From: CALKAL01 sp051846895
GTDB taxonomy: Bacteria; Bacillota; Bacilli; Bacillales; Alkalibacillaceae
Assembly: GCA_051846895.1 (NCBI GenBank)
Contig: JBPYCQ010000005.1
Coordinates: forward strand, 189,823 to 253,822
Length of the DNA: 64,000 bases
Reading direction: 5' to 3'
Below the pieces are notes generated by a model. The model searched no databases, was not told the DNA's origin, and was given only the letters and a program-made list of their open reading frames with translations. Shown piece by piece: positions 9,124 to 16,949 of this stretch; the stretch's first letter is position 1, and each line of letters starts with the position of its first letter. The position numbers and the translations under genes were made by a program.

Positions 9124-9942
9124 ATGCTCCGTGGTTTTTATACAGCTGGTTCTGGAATGATTGCGCAACAACGTTATCAAGATACATTATCAAACAATTT
9201 AGCAAATGCATTAACACCTGGATTTAAGCAGGACCGTTCAACTTTTCGGGCATTTCCAGAAATGTTAATTCAAAATATGGAAACTTTCCGCCAACCGACA
9301 ACAAAAGGGTTACATTTACCTTTTAATCATATCGTTGGCTCAATCAACACAGGAACTTACATGCAAGAGGATATTCCTTTATTCAACCAAGGTCCGATTC
9401 AACATACTGAAATCAGTACTGATTTAGCATTAATGAATGGTGAGTTGCCTGATGAAACAGGATTTCTCTTTTTCACTGTTCAAAATGAAAATGGTGATGT
9501 GCGTTATACACGGAATGGTAATTTCACTGTAGATGCTGAAGGCTTTTTGACGACACAAGAAGGCTTTTATGTGTTAAATGCTAATGGAGACCGTATTCAA
9601 ACAGGGACGGAAAATTTTGAAGTGACGGCTAACGGTGAAGTGATCTCACCTTTTGACCAAACGTTGCTCGGAGTTGTTTACCATCCGAATGCTAATGATT
9701 TTGTTAAAGAAGGGACGAACCTTTTTAATAACGAAGGTGACGAGGCTGTAGTTGACGCTCGTGGGGCTGGAGTTGACTTCCAAATTGGACAAGGTCAATT
9801 GGAACGTTCGAACGTAGATTTACAGCAAGTCATGACAGAGATGATTCGTTCATATCGTATGTTTGAAATTAATCAACAAGTCGTTCGTATGTTTGATCAA
9901 AGTATGGATCTTGCTGCAAATCAAATTGGACGGTTAAGATAA
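9124..9942 (+). CDS. flhO: Flagellar basal-body rod protein FlhO
   Basis: 272-residue protein of the FlgF/FlgG/FlhO family; part of the distal rod or hook-basal body. It has the N-terminal rod-protein motif with NNLANALTPGFKQD (about residues 24-37) and the C-terminal NVDLQQVMTEMIRSYRMFEINQ signature; both termini form the coiled bundle in assembled rods. AGGAGGGGG precedes the ATG. It is followed after 30 bases by flhP, as in B. subtilis, so the two form an operon. The MITE-like repeat directly upstream lies where the promoter would be expected. Confidence 0.92.
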   Translation: MLRGFYTAGSGMIAQQRYQDTLSNNLANALTPGFKQDRSTFRAFPEMLIQNMETFRQPTTKGLHLPFNHIVGSINTGTYMQEDIPLFNQGPIQHTEISTDLALMNGELPDETGFLFFTVQNENGDVRYTRNGNFTVDAEGFLTTQEGFYVLNANGDRIQTGTENFEVTANGEVISPFDQTLLGVVYHPNANDFVKEGTNLFNNEGDEAVVDARGAGVDFQIGQGQLERSNVDLQQVMTEMIRSYRMFEINQQVVRMFDQSMDLAANQIGRLR

Positions 9943-9972
9943 ACCTGCTTTTCACTAAGGGGGGAACGGTAA

Positions 9973-10800
9973 ATGCGTAATATGTTTAATGCTGCTGTTA
10001 CAATGGGGCAGCTACAAAATCGAATCGACATCACAGCAAATAATTTAGCAAATTTAAATACGTATGGGTACAAAGCCAATCATGCTAACTTTGCTTCATT
10101 AATGTATCAGCAAGTTAATAACATTTTGCATCACGACGCTGATTCACCGCGTGAAACACCAGTAGGAATTCGCGTTGGTTCAGGAGCTCGACTTACACAT
10201 ACGACTTTTAATATGAATAATGGAACGATTCAACATACGAATCGCGACCTCGATGTTGCCATTCAAGATCAAAATCGCTTTTTTGTCGTTAACGCACCAG
10301 CTGAAAATGGTGGAACAGAAACACGTTATACACGTGCCGGTAACTTTTACATTCAGCCGATTAACGATGATGAAGTGATGCTGACAACGAGTGAAGGTTT
10401 TCCAGTCGAAGGACAAAATGGACCGATTATTCTTGCGGATGATTTTGATGCCATTTCGATTAATGCGCAAGGTGGCATCGACATTACTAGAGGTAATGCC
10501 ACTCAGACAGAAGCATATTTGCAAGTTGTAGATTTTGAGCGAACTAGAGGGCTAGAAGCAGCAGGTGCGAATACGTATAGATTAAATGAGGACGCACTAG
10601 GAGTTCCTGCCGAAGAATTCGTATTTAACGTTGCACCCGCAAACGCAAATCTTGTACCAGGGGCTGTAGAAGCATCTAACGTTGATATGGCAAAAGAATT
10701 CGCAGAACTAATCGAATCACAGCGTGCCTATTCATTTAACGCTCGCTCAGTTTCAATCGGTGACCAAATGATGGGCTTAATTAGCAATATGCGTTCGTAA
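9973..10800 (+). CDS. flhP: Flagellar hook-basal body protein FlhP
   Basis: 275-residue paralogue of FlhO. N-terminal ITANNLANLNTYGYKANHANF motif (about residues 19-39), a central variable domain, and the C-terminal EASNVDMAKEFAELIESQRAYSFNAR signature of flagellar rod and hook proteins. AAGGGGGGAA precedes the ATG. It is the second gene of the flhO-flhP operon. A small hairpin (TGCTCCAT / ATGGAGCA at 10823-10844) follows and may be a weak terminator. Confidence 0.92.
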   Translation: MRNMFNAAVTMGQLQNRIDITANNLANLNTYGYKANHANFASLMYQQVNNILHHDADSPRETPVGIRVGSGARLTHTTFNMNNGTIQHTNRDLDVAIQDQNRFFVVNAPAENGGTETRYTRAGNFYIQPINDDEVMLTTSEGFPVEGQNGPIILADDFDAISINAQGGIDITRGNATQTEAYLQVVDFERTRGLEAAGANTYRLNEDALGVPAEEFVFNVAPANANLVPGAVEASNVDMAKEFAELIESQRAYSFNARSVSIGDQMMGLISNMRS

Positions 10801-10890
10801 ATTTTGACATCAGAAATTTAAGTGCTCCATGTGAAAATGGAGCATTTCCTTCGTACAAGGGGAAATTGCAAAAGAATAGAGGTTTGCAAC

Positions 10891-11478
10891 ATGTTTTCAG
10901 AAGAAAAAAATGATCATCAACTGAATAATGAAGACGGTATAAATGAAGTACAAGAAGAAGTAAAAAAAGAACGACCGTCTTTAAGAAGAAGAGCTAATGC
11001 TGAAGAAGAAACAAAAACATTTGATCAATCAGCTTTTGCCACTGATGACGTTTCTAATAAAACAGAAGAACAGACAATCATAAGAACACAAAATGAAGAA
11101 TCTCCCGATAAAGAAATCAGACCAGCAAAGGAAATCTTAGCAAACATTCGTCGAAAACGTTCGGGAAAAGATTCTGAACAACAAGAAACTACAACTGAAG
11201 CTAAAACAAAAACGGAAACTATAGAAGACAAACCAAATAAAAGAAAAGAAGCAAAAAAAGCGAAAAAAGCAGAAAAAAAACAACTAAAAGAGGGCAAAGG
11301 CAGAATACGCTATATCCCAGTTTGGTTAAGAGTTATATTAATCGCAGCTATTTGTATCGGTGCTTTTGTTTGGGGTCTAACAATTGGTTACGGGGTGATC
11401 GGTGAAGGGGAAAATCCGAAAGCCGTTCTTGACCGAGATTTTTGGGAAGAAATTTTAAAATATATTCGTGGTGAATAA
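10891..11478 (+). CDS. EpuA-domain protein (annotated in relatives as RNA polymerase subunit beta)
   Basis: 195 residues: a long, charged, probably disordered N-terminal region rich in Glu, Lys and Thr (residues 1-140), then a basic stretch (KRKEAKKAKKAEKKQ), one transmembrane helix (VWLRVILIAAICIGAFVWGLTIGYGVIG) and a short tail with RDFWEEILKYI. The transmembrane-plus-tail pattern is typical of small EpuA proteins, often mis-named RNA polymerase beta subunits; their role is unknown. ATG 10891 has AGAGG seven bases before it; an upstream open frame from 10822 crosses the hairpin after flhP. fabZ follows after 17 bases, suggesting co-transcription. Confidence 0.7.
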   Translation: MFSEEKNDHQLNNEDGINEVQEEVKKERPSLRRRANAEEETKTFDQSAFATDDVSNKTEEQTIIRTQNEESPDKEIRPAKEILANIRRKRSGKDSEQQETTTEAKTKTETIEDKPNKRKEAKKAKKAEKKQLKEGKGRIRYIPVWLRVILIAAICIGAFVWGLTIGYGVIGEGENPKAVLDRDFWEEILKYIRGE

Positions 11479-11495
11479 GTTGTAGGAGGGTTCTC

Positions 11496-11936
11496 ATGCT
11501 TGATATCGAACAAATTAAATCAATTATCCCACATCGCTATCCCTTTTTACTAGTTGATAAAATTACGGAAATGGAAGAAGGGAAACGTGTTGTTGGTTAT
11601 AAAAATGTAACTGCTAATGAACCGTTTTTCCAAGGGCACTTCCCAGACTATATGGTCATGCCAGGAGTGTTAATCGTTGAAGCGCTTGCGCAAGTCGGAG
11701 CAGTAGCTATTTTAAATAAAGAAGAAAACAAAGGAAAACTCGGTATGTTTACTGGAATTGACCGTTGCCGTTTTAAGCGCCAAGTAAAGCCTGGAGACAC
11801 ATTAAAATTAGAGGTAGAAATTACTCGATTAAAAGGCCCGATTGGTAAAGGGAAAGCAATCGCTACCGTTGATGGCGAGCTTGCTTGTGAAGCAGAAATC
11901 ATGTTCGCTGTAGTGGATCCAAATCAAACTAAATAA
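11496..11936 (+). CDS. fabZ: 3-hydroxyacyl-ACP dehydratase FabZ
   Basis: Cytoplasmic hot-dog-fold dehydratase of type II fatty acid synthesis, making trans-2-enoyl-ACP. 146 residues, the normal size. IIPHRYPFLLVDKI, ANEPFFQGHFPDYMVMPGVLIVEALAQVG contain the catalytic His (in GHFP) and Glu (in VEALAQ). Ribosome binding site TAGGAGG. In B. subtilis the gene (ywpB) also lies downstream of flhOP. Ends at a strong terminator. Confidence 0.97.
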   Translation: MLDIEQIKSIIPHRYPFLLVDKITEMEEGKRVVGYKNVTANEPFFQGHFPDYMVMPGVLIVEALAQVGAVAILNKEENKGKLGMFTGIDRCRFKRQVKPGDTLKLEVEITRLKGPIGKGKAIATVDGELACEAEIMFAVVDPNQTK

Positions 11937-11940
11937 AAAT

Positions 11941-11975
11941 AATTCCGGACGACACAGCTTGTCCGGAATTTTTAA
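11941..11975 (+). terminator. Terminator after fabZ
   Basis: AATTCCGGAC and GTCCGGAATT are perfect complements around a 10-base loop, followed by TTTAATTT. Confidence 0.9.
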
Positions 11976-12092
11976 TTTGTATACCTTACTATATGAACAA
12001 AATCGGTTAAAATAATTTTTTTATAATCTCATAAAAGTTTACATTTTGGTAACACTATTCTCGACCGATAAAAATATAGGAGGTAACTTCAT

Positions 12093-12389
12093 ATGAGTTC
12101 ACGCTTAATAAGCTTATTAGCAACAATGTTTTTAGTATTAGGTGCACTTAGCGCTTGTGCTAGCGAAGAAAACGATGATCAAGATGTTGATCAACCAGAA
12201 AATAACCAAGAACAACAAGGTGATCAAGATCAGATGCAGAATGATCAACAAGAAGGTGATCAAGACCAAATGCAGAATGATCAGCTAGAAAACGAACAAG
12301 ATCAAATGCAAGATGAGCTTGATAACCAAGATCAAGAAGATGTTAACAAAAAAGACGGGAACTTATCTGATGAAACTGATCGTGGATAA
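12093..12389 (+). CDS. Small acidic Gln/Asp-rich lipoprotein
   Basis: 98 residues. N-terminal signal peptide ending in lipobox LSAC (Cys at about residue 22), so probably anchored outside the membrane. The mature part is almost entirely Asp, Gln, Asn and Glu with a threefold internal repeat around DQDQMQNDQ (about residues 46-82). It has no recognisable domain and is probably disordered. TAGGAGGT lies 8 bases before the ATG. It is monocistronic between two terminators. Function unknown; the strong acidity fits a surface protein of a salt-exposed organism, but that is inference. Confidence 0.7.
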   Translation: MSSRLISLLATMFLVLGALSACASEENDDQDVDQPENNQEQQGDQDQMQNDQQEGDQDQMQNDQLENEQDQMQDELDNQDQEDVNKKDGNLSDETDRG

Positions 12390-12398
12390 GATTCAATG

Positions 12399-12435
12399 TA
12401 CAGCTGACCCTAAAATGTAGGTCAGCTGTTTATTT
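12399..12435 (+). terminator. Terminator after the acidic lipoprotein
   Basis: TACAGCTGACC and GGTCAGCTGT pair around an AT loop and are followed by TTATTTTT. Confidence 0.85.
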
Positions 12436-12451
12436 TTATTGGAGTAGGACC

Positions 12452-12650
12452 TGCTATCTACATAATTGGGGGTGCTACCGACGTAATTTGGTGTTCTATC
12501 AACGCAATTCAGCGCTCTATCGACATGTTGCGCCCTTCAATCAACGTAGCTCTGTGCTCTATCAACACAATTCAGTGTTCTATCAACATGATACACACCT
12601 CAATCAACGTAACAAGAGCATCTATCAACATCAAAAGAACTACACTCAAC
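12452..12650 (+). repeat. Array C: about ten repeats of 21 bp
   Basis: Core CTATCAACRYAAT (also CAATCAACGTA) recurs every 21 bases from 12452 for nine complete units and a partial tenth. The variable part is about eight bases. The family has its own core, distinct from A, B and D, but the same period. It lies between the lipoprotein terminator and the comK promoter region. Open frames through it on the + strand are by-products of the 21-base period. Confidence 0.9.
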
Positions 12651-12738
12651 AAAAAAATCCCACTACCGTCGTATAAGTTCTCACACAAACACTTCTATCA
12701 AGCACACAGTCAAAAATGTTCCATAAAAGAACATAAAT

Positions 12739-12786
12739 TATACTGTAAATTATGCAAATATTTGTAGTATACTGTAAAATACTGTA
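12739..12786 (+). promoter_or_regulatory. Triple TACTGTA direct repeat upstream of comK
   Basis: TATACTGTAAA occurs at 12739-12749 and 12768-12778 (29 bp apart), with a third ATACTGTA at 12779-12786. Repeated sites 40-90 bp before the comK start suggest an operator or autoregulatory region. I do not recognise the binding protein; the sites do not clearly match the AAAA-N5-TTTT ComK box. Confidence 0.45.
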
Positions 12787-12826
12787 TTGGATATATATCA
12801 TATTACCTATTAGGGGGAAAGCAGAA

Positions 12827-13309
12827 GTGGTAAATGTCGAGAAAGTTAAGAACTACTTAATTAATAAGAACACGATGGCTATTTTACCTAATAAGGATAT
12901 TATCTACTCCTCAATCATCTACGAAATAGACAGAACATTATTGTGTGAGGAACCACCCTCCAGCATCATTGATCAAACATGCTTAATTAAAGGTGCATCA
13001 TTTGACGGTAGAAGAAAAGCCATCGAATATGTAACAAAAAAGAAGGTTATGCTACCGATACCGATTGACCCAGACAATGGTGTCATCATCATTCCAACAA
13101 AGAAAATTAAACACCCAGACTGTGAGTGGCTCTCATACTGTCATATAAAAGAATGTCGAAATAGCCGGAAGGGAAAGGGTTATTCGGAAATTATTTTTAA
13201 CAACGATATGAAGTTAGAAACTGAAATATCTCGAACACGTATGCAAAATCAAATAATCCTAGCCGGACACATATTTGGGCTTTTTTTAAAGGATAAATTT
13301 ATTTCATAA
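12827..13309 (+). CDS. comK: Competence transcription factor ComK homologue
   Basis: 160 residues. Segments match the ComK family in order: NTMAILPN near the N-terminus, CLIKGASFDGRRKAIEY, PIPIDPDNGVIIIPT, CEWLSYCHI and a C-terminal LETEISRTRMQNQ. ComK is the master activator of DNA-uptake genes, binding minor-groove boxes as a dimer of dimers. It is shorter than the B. subtilis protein (192 residues), mostly at the C-terminus. GTG at 12827 is preferred, with TAGGGGG about 10 bases upstream; the frame is open to 12752 but lacks another good site. Two ComK paralogues occur in some Bacillaceae, so activity in competence is not certain. Confidence 0.85.
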   Translation: MVNVEKVKNYLINKNTMAILPNKDIIYSSIIYEIDRTLLCEEPPSSIIDQTCLIKGASFDGRRKAIEYVTKKKVMLPIPIDPDNGVIIIPTKKIKHPDCEWLSYCHIKECRNSRKGKGYSEIIFNNDMKLETEISRTRMQNQIILAGHIFGLFLKDKFIS

Positions 13310-13353
13310 AAAAGCAGCTCTTTTTCCTGAGTGGAAGGAGAGCTGTTTTTTTA
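13309..13353. terminator. Bidirectional terminator between comK and prpF
   Basis: AAAAAGCAGCTCT and AGAGCTGTTTTTTT pair around a 17-base loop. Convergent genes end on both sides, so it probably serves both. Confidence 0.85.
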
Positions 13354-14496
13354 TTATAAAGTATTCGGTATAAATAGATCGCCCTTCATAATACGTCTTG
13401 CGTGGCGATCTAATGTAATAGCTGCTATATCATTTTTATCATTTGTTAAAGTCACCTTTACAGATGCAACGCCATTAGCATGTCCAATTCTGACAGTATA
13501 TTGATTGTTACTTTCATCATAATGTATATTCTGATTGGCAACTGAATTTGGTATGGTTCCTTCTAATAATACAGCTGATGCTATATTCATTAGACCACTT
13601 ACTGCAAAGGAACTATGGATTCGACCAACAGAAGTCATCTTGGCTACGATATCAACTTGATCTGATTTAATGAGTTCACCATTGACAGTCTTATAATCTT
13701 GAGGTTTTGATACAAACGCCATTTTAGGTACTGCTTCAGAAACGTTATTTATATCTTCGGCAAGTCCAACTTGAACAGCAACATTTCGACGAACCTCTTC
13801 AAATCGTTTCATAAAAGCATTATCAGCTTCTAAATCATTTTTTTGTTCATTTCCTTTTAAACCAAATGAAGAAGCACTTACATACCCAAATGGATTGACC
13901 ACATCAACGAAGGAAACTTCTAAAGCTCCTTCAGTAGTTTGTAATTCACACTTTTTTCCGATTGGTAAACTACTACCTGTAGTGGCTCCTCCTGGGTTTA
14001 AAATATCTACAACAATCTTAGCTCCCGGGTTTCTCAAACCTGACATATAAAAATCGCCGTTAACTTTTGTATGGCCATTTTCAGTTGGAATTTTTATGCT
14101 TAAATATTTTTTTATATTCGTATTATAAACGCGGACTTCAGTAATTGGTTCAGTAGCTTTTACTAATCCTTCATCAACAGCAAAAGCTCCAGCAGCAGAC
14201 ATTAAATTTCCACACGTCCCATTGTAATCTACAATATTTTCATTCAAGCCTAATTGAACAAACGTATAATTAACATCTGCATTTGGATCATCTGAAGGGG
14301 ACATAATAGCAACCTTGCTAGTATGAGAAGTTCCGCCTCCAAGACCATCGACGTGTGTCGGGTCATATGAACCAATGGCATGGATAAATATTTTTCGACG
14401 CAAGTTTAAATCTTTCGGCAAATCCTTTTCGTGAAAAAAAACACCTCTACTTGTTCCGCCTCTATATACAATACAAGGAATAGTATTCTGATTCAT
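13354..14496 (-). CDS. prpF: PrpF-family isomerase (2-methylaconitate / oxalomesaconate tautomerase type)
   Basis: 380 residues, diaminopimelate-epimerase-like double fold. N-terminal IVYRGGTSRGVFF, GGGTSHTSKVAIM, and DYNGTCGNLMSAAGAFA (about residue 95) hold the family's acid/base region; the Cys in GTCGN is typical. The family shifts double bonds in tricarboxylates such as 2-methyl-trans-aconitate. ATG 14496 has GGAGG seven bases before it; TTG at 14502 is also in frame. It is divergent from a GntR regulator and lies next to a TTT-type uptake system and a PrpB-like lyase, which points to catabolism of an imported tricarboxylate. The exact substrate is not determined. Confidence 0.85.
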   Translation of the reverse strand: MNQNTIPCIVYRGGTSRGVFFHEKDLPKDLNLRRKIFIHAIGSYDPTHVDGLGGGTSHTSKVAIMSPSDDPNADVNYTFVQLGLNENIVDYNGTCGNLMSAAGAFAVDEGLVKATEPITEVRVYNTNIKKYLSIKIPTENGHTKVNGDFYMSGLRNPGAKIVVDILNPGGATTGSSLPIGKKCELQTTEGALEVSFVDVVNPFGYVSASSFGLKGNEQKNDLEADNAFMKRFEEVRRNVAVQVGLAEDINNVSEAVPKMAFVSKPQDYKTVNGELIKSDQVDIVAKMTSVGRIHSSFAVSGLMNIASAVLLEGTIPNSVANQNIHYDESNNQYTVRIGHANGVASVKVTLTNDKNDIAAITLDRHARRIMKGDLFIPNTL

Positions 14497-14579
14497 ATTC
14501 AAACCTCCAATTAAAAAAGAGTAAATAAATTGTTGAAATAATTTTAATGTTAGTATATCATGAATATTACATTATGTAT

Positions 14580-14592
14580 AATGTATACAAAA
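14580..14592. promoter_or_regulatory. Likely GntR operator in the prpF-gntR divergent promoter region
   Basis: TGTATACA (14582-14589) is a perfect palindrome within TAATGTATACAAAA, of the kind bound by FadR/VanR-type GntR regulators. It lies between the two divergent starts (14496 and 14615), so one site could control both. No experimental support. Confidence 0.5.
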
Positions 14593-14614
14593 TTCAAAAG
14601 GGGAGGGGGAACAA

Positions 14615-15256
14615 TTGACTTTAGGAAGAATTAAAAAGAAAAGTATTAGTGATCTAACATACGAACAACTTAAAGAGTCGATCATTAAAGGATATTTAGT
14701 ACCTGAACAGAGACTAAATGAGGTGGAACTAGCTGAAAAGTTAGGAGTAAGCAGAACACCAATAAGAGACGCATTGACTCTTTTACAAAAAGAAGGTTGG
14801 ATTGTTAAGAGAAATAGCAAATTATTTGTTGCTCCTGTTTTAAAAGAAGAAGTGAAAAATTTATTTTTTATTAGAGAGTATTTGGAAGCGTTATCACTAA
14901 ACCAGGCTATGCTGAATAAGGACGACGAATTTGTTAATCAATTAGAAGAGATTAATGAAAAACTAACTTCAGACAGTAACCCTAATAAGGTTGTTGATTA
15001 TGGTCAGGAATTCCATGATTTGATTTTAAAACAAGCAAACAATCCAATTTTGGAAAGAATATTACAAGAGATAGAAGAAAGAATTGAATTTTATCGCCGA
15101 TTGAGTGTTAGCAAAGTAGAAGGAAGATCTAAAAAGGCGTTGGAAGAGCATAAAGAAATAATTGCAGCTATTCGTAATGACAATATTCAAGAAGCGGAAG
15201 AAGCTATGCGAAAACATATTCAAAATAGCTATAAAAATATTATTCTAAGCAATTAA
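14615..15256 (+). CDS. GntR-family transcriptional regulator (FCD type)
   Basis: 213 residues. Winged helix at residues 10-75 (ESIIKGYLVPEQRLNEVELAEKLGVSRTPIRDALTLLQKEGW is the family signature), then an all-helical FCD ligand domain with the metal-site-like pattern EFHDLILKQANN and EHKEIIAAI and HIQNSY. It begins with TTG preceded by GGGGAGGGGG. First gene of the tct cluster and divergent from prpF, so it probably senses the tricarboxylate or a derivative and controls uptake and breakdown genes. Confidence 0.9.
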   Translation: MTLGRIKKKSISDLTYEQLKESIIKGYLVPEQRLNEVELAEKLGVSRTPIRDALTLLQKEGWIVKRNSKLFVAPVLKEEVKNLFFIREYLEALSLNQAMLNKDDEFVNQLEEINEKLTSDSNPNKVVDYGQEFHDLILKQANNPILERILQEIEERIEFYRRLSVSKVEGRSKKALEEHKEIIAAIRNDNIQEAEEAMRKHIQNSYKNIILSN

Positions 15257-15278
15257 CATAACACAGGAGGGAATAAGC

Positions 15279-16286
15279 ATGTTTAAATTTAGAAATTGGG
15301 TAATAATCGGTTTAATCGTTTCATTATTAGCATTAGCAGCATGTGGTGATGACAAAGCTTCAGATGATAAGGATGGAAGTGATTGGCCACATAAAACCAC
15401 AACATTTGTTTTACCATTTGATGCAGGTGGTAGTTTAGATACGATGATTAGAGGAATGATTCCTCACCTAGAGAAAGAGTTAGATACTAAGTTTACAGTT
15501 GATAACCGACCTGGTGCAGCGACACAAATTGGAACAACAGTATTCCATAATAGTAAAGATGATGGTTCATACTTATTCGCAGGAACACAATTATATTTCA
15601 GTGCAACAATGGTTCTTCAAGACGCTGAGTATGATATCGATGATTTTGCTATGGTAAACGTTGAGCAATTTGACCCAATTACAATTACCGTACCAAAAGA
15701 TTCACAATTTGAAACATTTGCAGATCTAATCGAATATGCAAAAGCAAATCCAGGTGAATTGAGCTACTCAACAGTATTCGGTGGACCACTTCATTTAACT
15801 GGTGTGTTATTAGAGGACAAACTTGGTATTGAATTAAAACCAGTATTTTATGATGGTGGAGGCGAGATGCGTAACGCATTACTCGGTGACCATGTTGACT
15901 TTATGATCGGAAACTCGAATGGAGATACAGCGATTGCTGATAACGTACGCGTACTTGCAACTGCAACGGATGAAGTATCAGAGCTATGGCCTGATGCAGA
16001 ACCTATAAATGTCGCTTTAGAACCATATGGTGTTAAAGTTCCACATGTAGGGTCTGTAAGATTTATTGCTGTTCATCAATCTTTTAAAGAAAATCATCCT
16101 GAACGTTTTGATGCTTTAGTTAAAGCTTACGAAAACATGTTCAATAGTGAAGAGTATCAAAAGCATCTTGAAGACACTGGTGCTATCGTTGTAAGTAAGT
16201 TCCGTGGTCCTGAAGAGAGTGACCGTATGAATAAAGAATTACATGACTTAATCGTAGAATATCAAGACGAATTAAAAGCTGAATAA
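15279..16286 (+). CDS. tctC: Tricarboxylate transporter substrate-binding lipoprotein (TctC family)
   Basis: 335 residues. Lipobox LAAC (Cys at about residue 22) shows an extracellular lipid-anchored receptor. The mature part has the Bug/TctC pattern: FVLPFDAGGSLDTMIRGM, DNRPGAATQIGTTV and a carboxylate-binding loop region near GELSYSTVFGGPLH. It delivers the ligand to the TctAB membrane pair that follows. AGGAGGG precedes the ATG. A large hairpin after the gene probably lowers expression of the membrane components relative to the receptor. Confidence 0.92.
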   Translation: MFKFRNWVIIGLIVSLLALAACGDDKASDDKDGSDWPHKTTTFVLPFDAGGSLDTMIRGMIPHLEKELDTKFTVDNRPGAATQIGTTVFHNSKDDGSYLFAGTQLYFSATMVLQDAEYDIDDFAMVNVEQFDPITITVPKDSQFETFADLIEYAKANPGELSYSTVFGGPLHLTGVLLEDKLGIELKPVFYDGGGEMRNALLGDHVDFMIGNSNGDTAIADNVRVLATATDEVSELWPDAEPINVALEPYGVKVPHVGSVRFIAVHQSFKENHPERFDALVKAYENMFNSEEYQKHLEDTGAIVVSKFRGPEESDRMNKELHDLIVEYQDELKAE

Positions 16287-16326
16287 TTTGACCGAAGTTT
16301 ATACTGCTTTTATTTGAAAGTAATAA

Positions 16327-16377
16327 ACAACTAGTCACTTCTTAATCCTTCAGTTAAGAAGTGACCAGTTGTATTTT
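16327..16377 (+). terminator. Attenuator hairpin between tctC and tctB
   Basis: ACAACTAGTCACTTCTTAA pairs with TTAAGAAGTGACCAGTTGT (one mismatch), followed by ATTTTTAATTT. Position inside a transporter operon suggests partial termination or protection of the tctC mRNA 3' end. Confidence 0.75.
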
Positions 16378-16430
16378 TAATTTAATATGATAATTGGTAA
16401 ATTTTACGCTCCACAAAAGGAGGGAAAACA

Positions 16431-16934
16431 TTGAAAAACGAAAGAACTATGAGATTAATTAATAGATTAATTGCCCCATCAACCATTTTTTTATTTGTTT
16501 TAATTTATTATTTTGAAGTGAGCGATTTATCTGATGGTAACTTACTTCTTATTAGGCCAATTTTTTGGGTGATGGTTGTCTTATATCCAGCCGTGCTACT
16601 CATCGAGATAAAAAAATGGAAGAATACAGACTTTAGTCAATTAGAAAAAACGTCGGATGATGACGAGACGGAATTTGACGAAAATTATGAGATTAACTCA
16701 AAAGTCACTCCGAAGTTATTAATTTATATTACGTCTATTGCTCTATATTTAATTTTGTTACCTTATTTAGGTTTCATCCTAGTATCATTAATCTTTTTAC
16801 CAAGTCTATTATTTGTATTCGGAACAAAAGATATAAAATTATTAATTGCAATTCCTGTCATCGTTACTTTAGTTATTTATTTATTATTTGATACTTGGTT
16901 AGGCATTCCATTACCTAAAGGATTCTTTGGTTAA
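16431..16934 (+). CDS. tctB: Tricarboxylate transporter small membrane subunit (TctB family)
   Basis: 167 residues with four predicted transmembrane segments (about 14-30, 43-61, 95-113, 118-160) and an acidic cytoplasmic loop (DDDETEFDENYE). Size, topology and position between TctC and TctA identify it; TctB sequences are otherwise poorly conserved. TTG start with AAAGGAGGG upstream. It ends 15 bases before tctA, indicating translational linkage. Confidence 0.85.
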   Translation: MKNERTMRLINRLIAPSTIFLFVLIYYFEVSDLSDGNLLLIRPIFWVMVVLYPAVLLIEIKKWKNTDFSQLEKTSDDDETEFDENYEINSKVTPKLLIYITSIALYLILLPYLGFILVSLIFLPSLLFVFGTKDIKLLIAIPVIVTLVIYLLFDTWLGIPLPKGFFG

Positions 16935-16949
16935 GAAAGGAGGAATATT

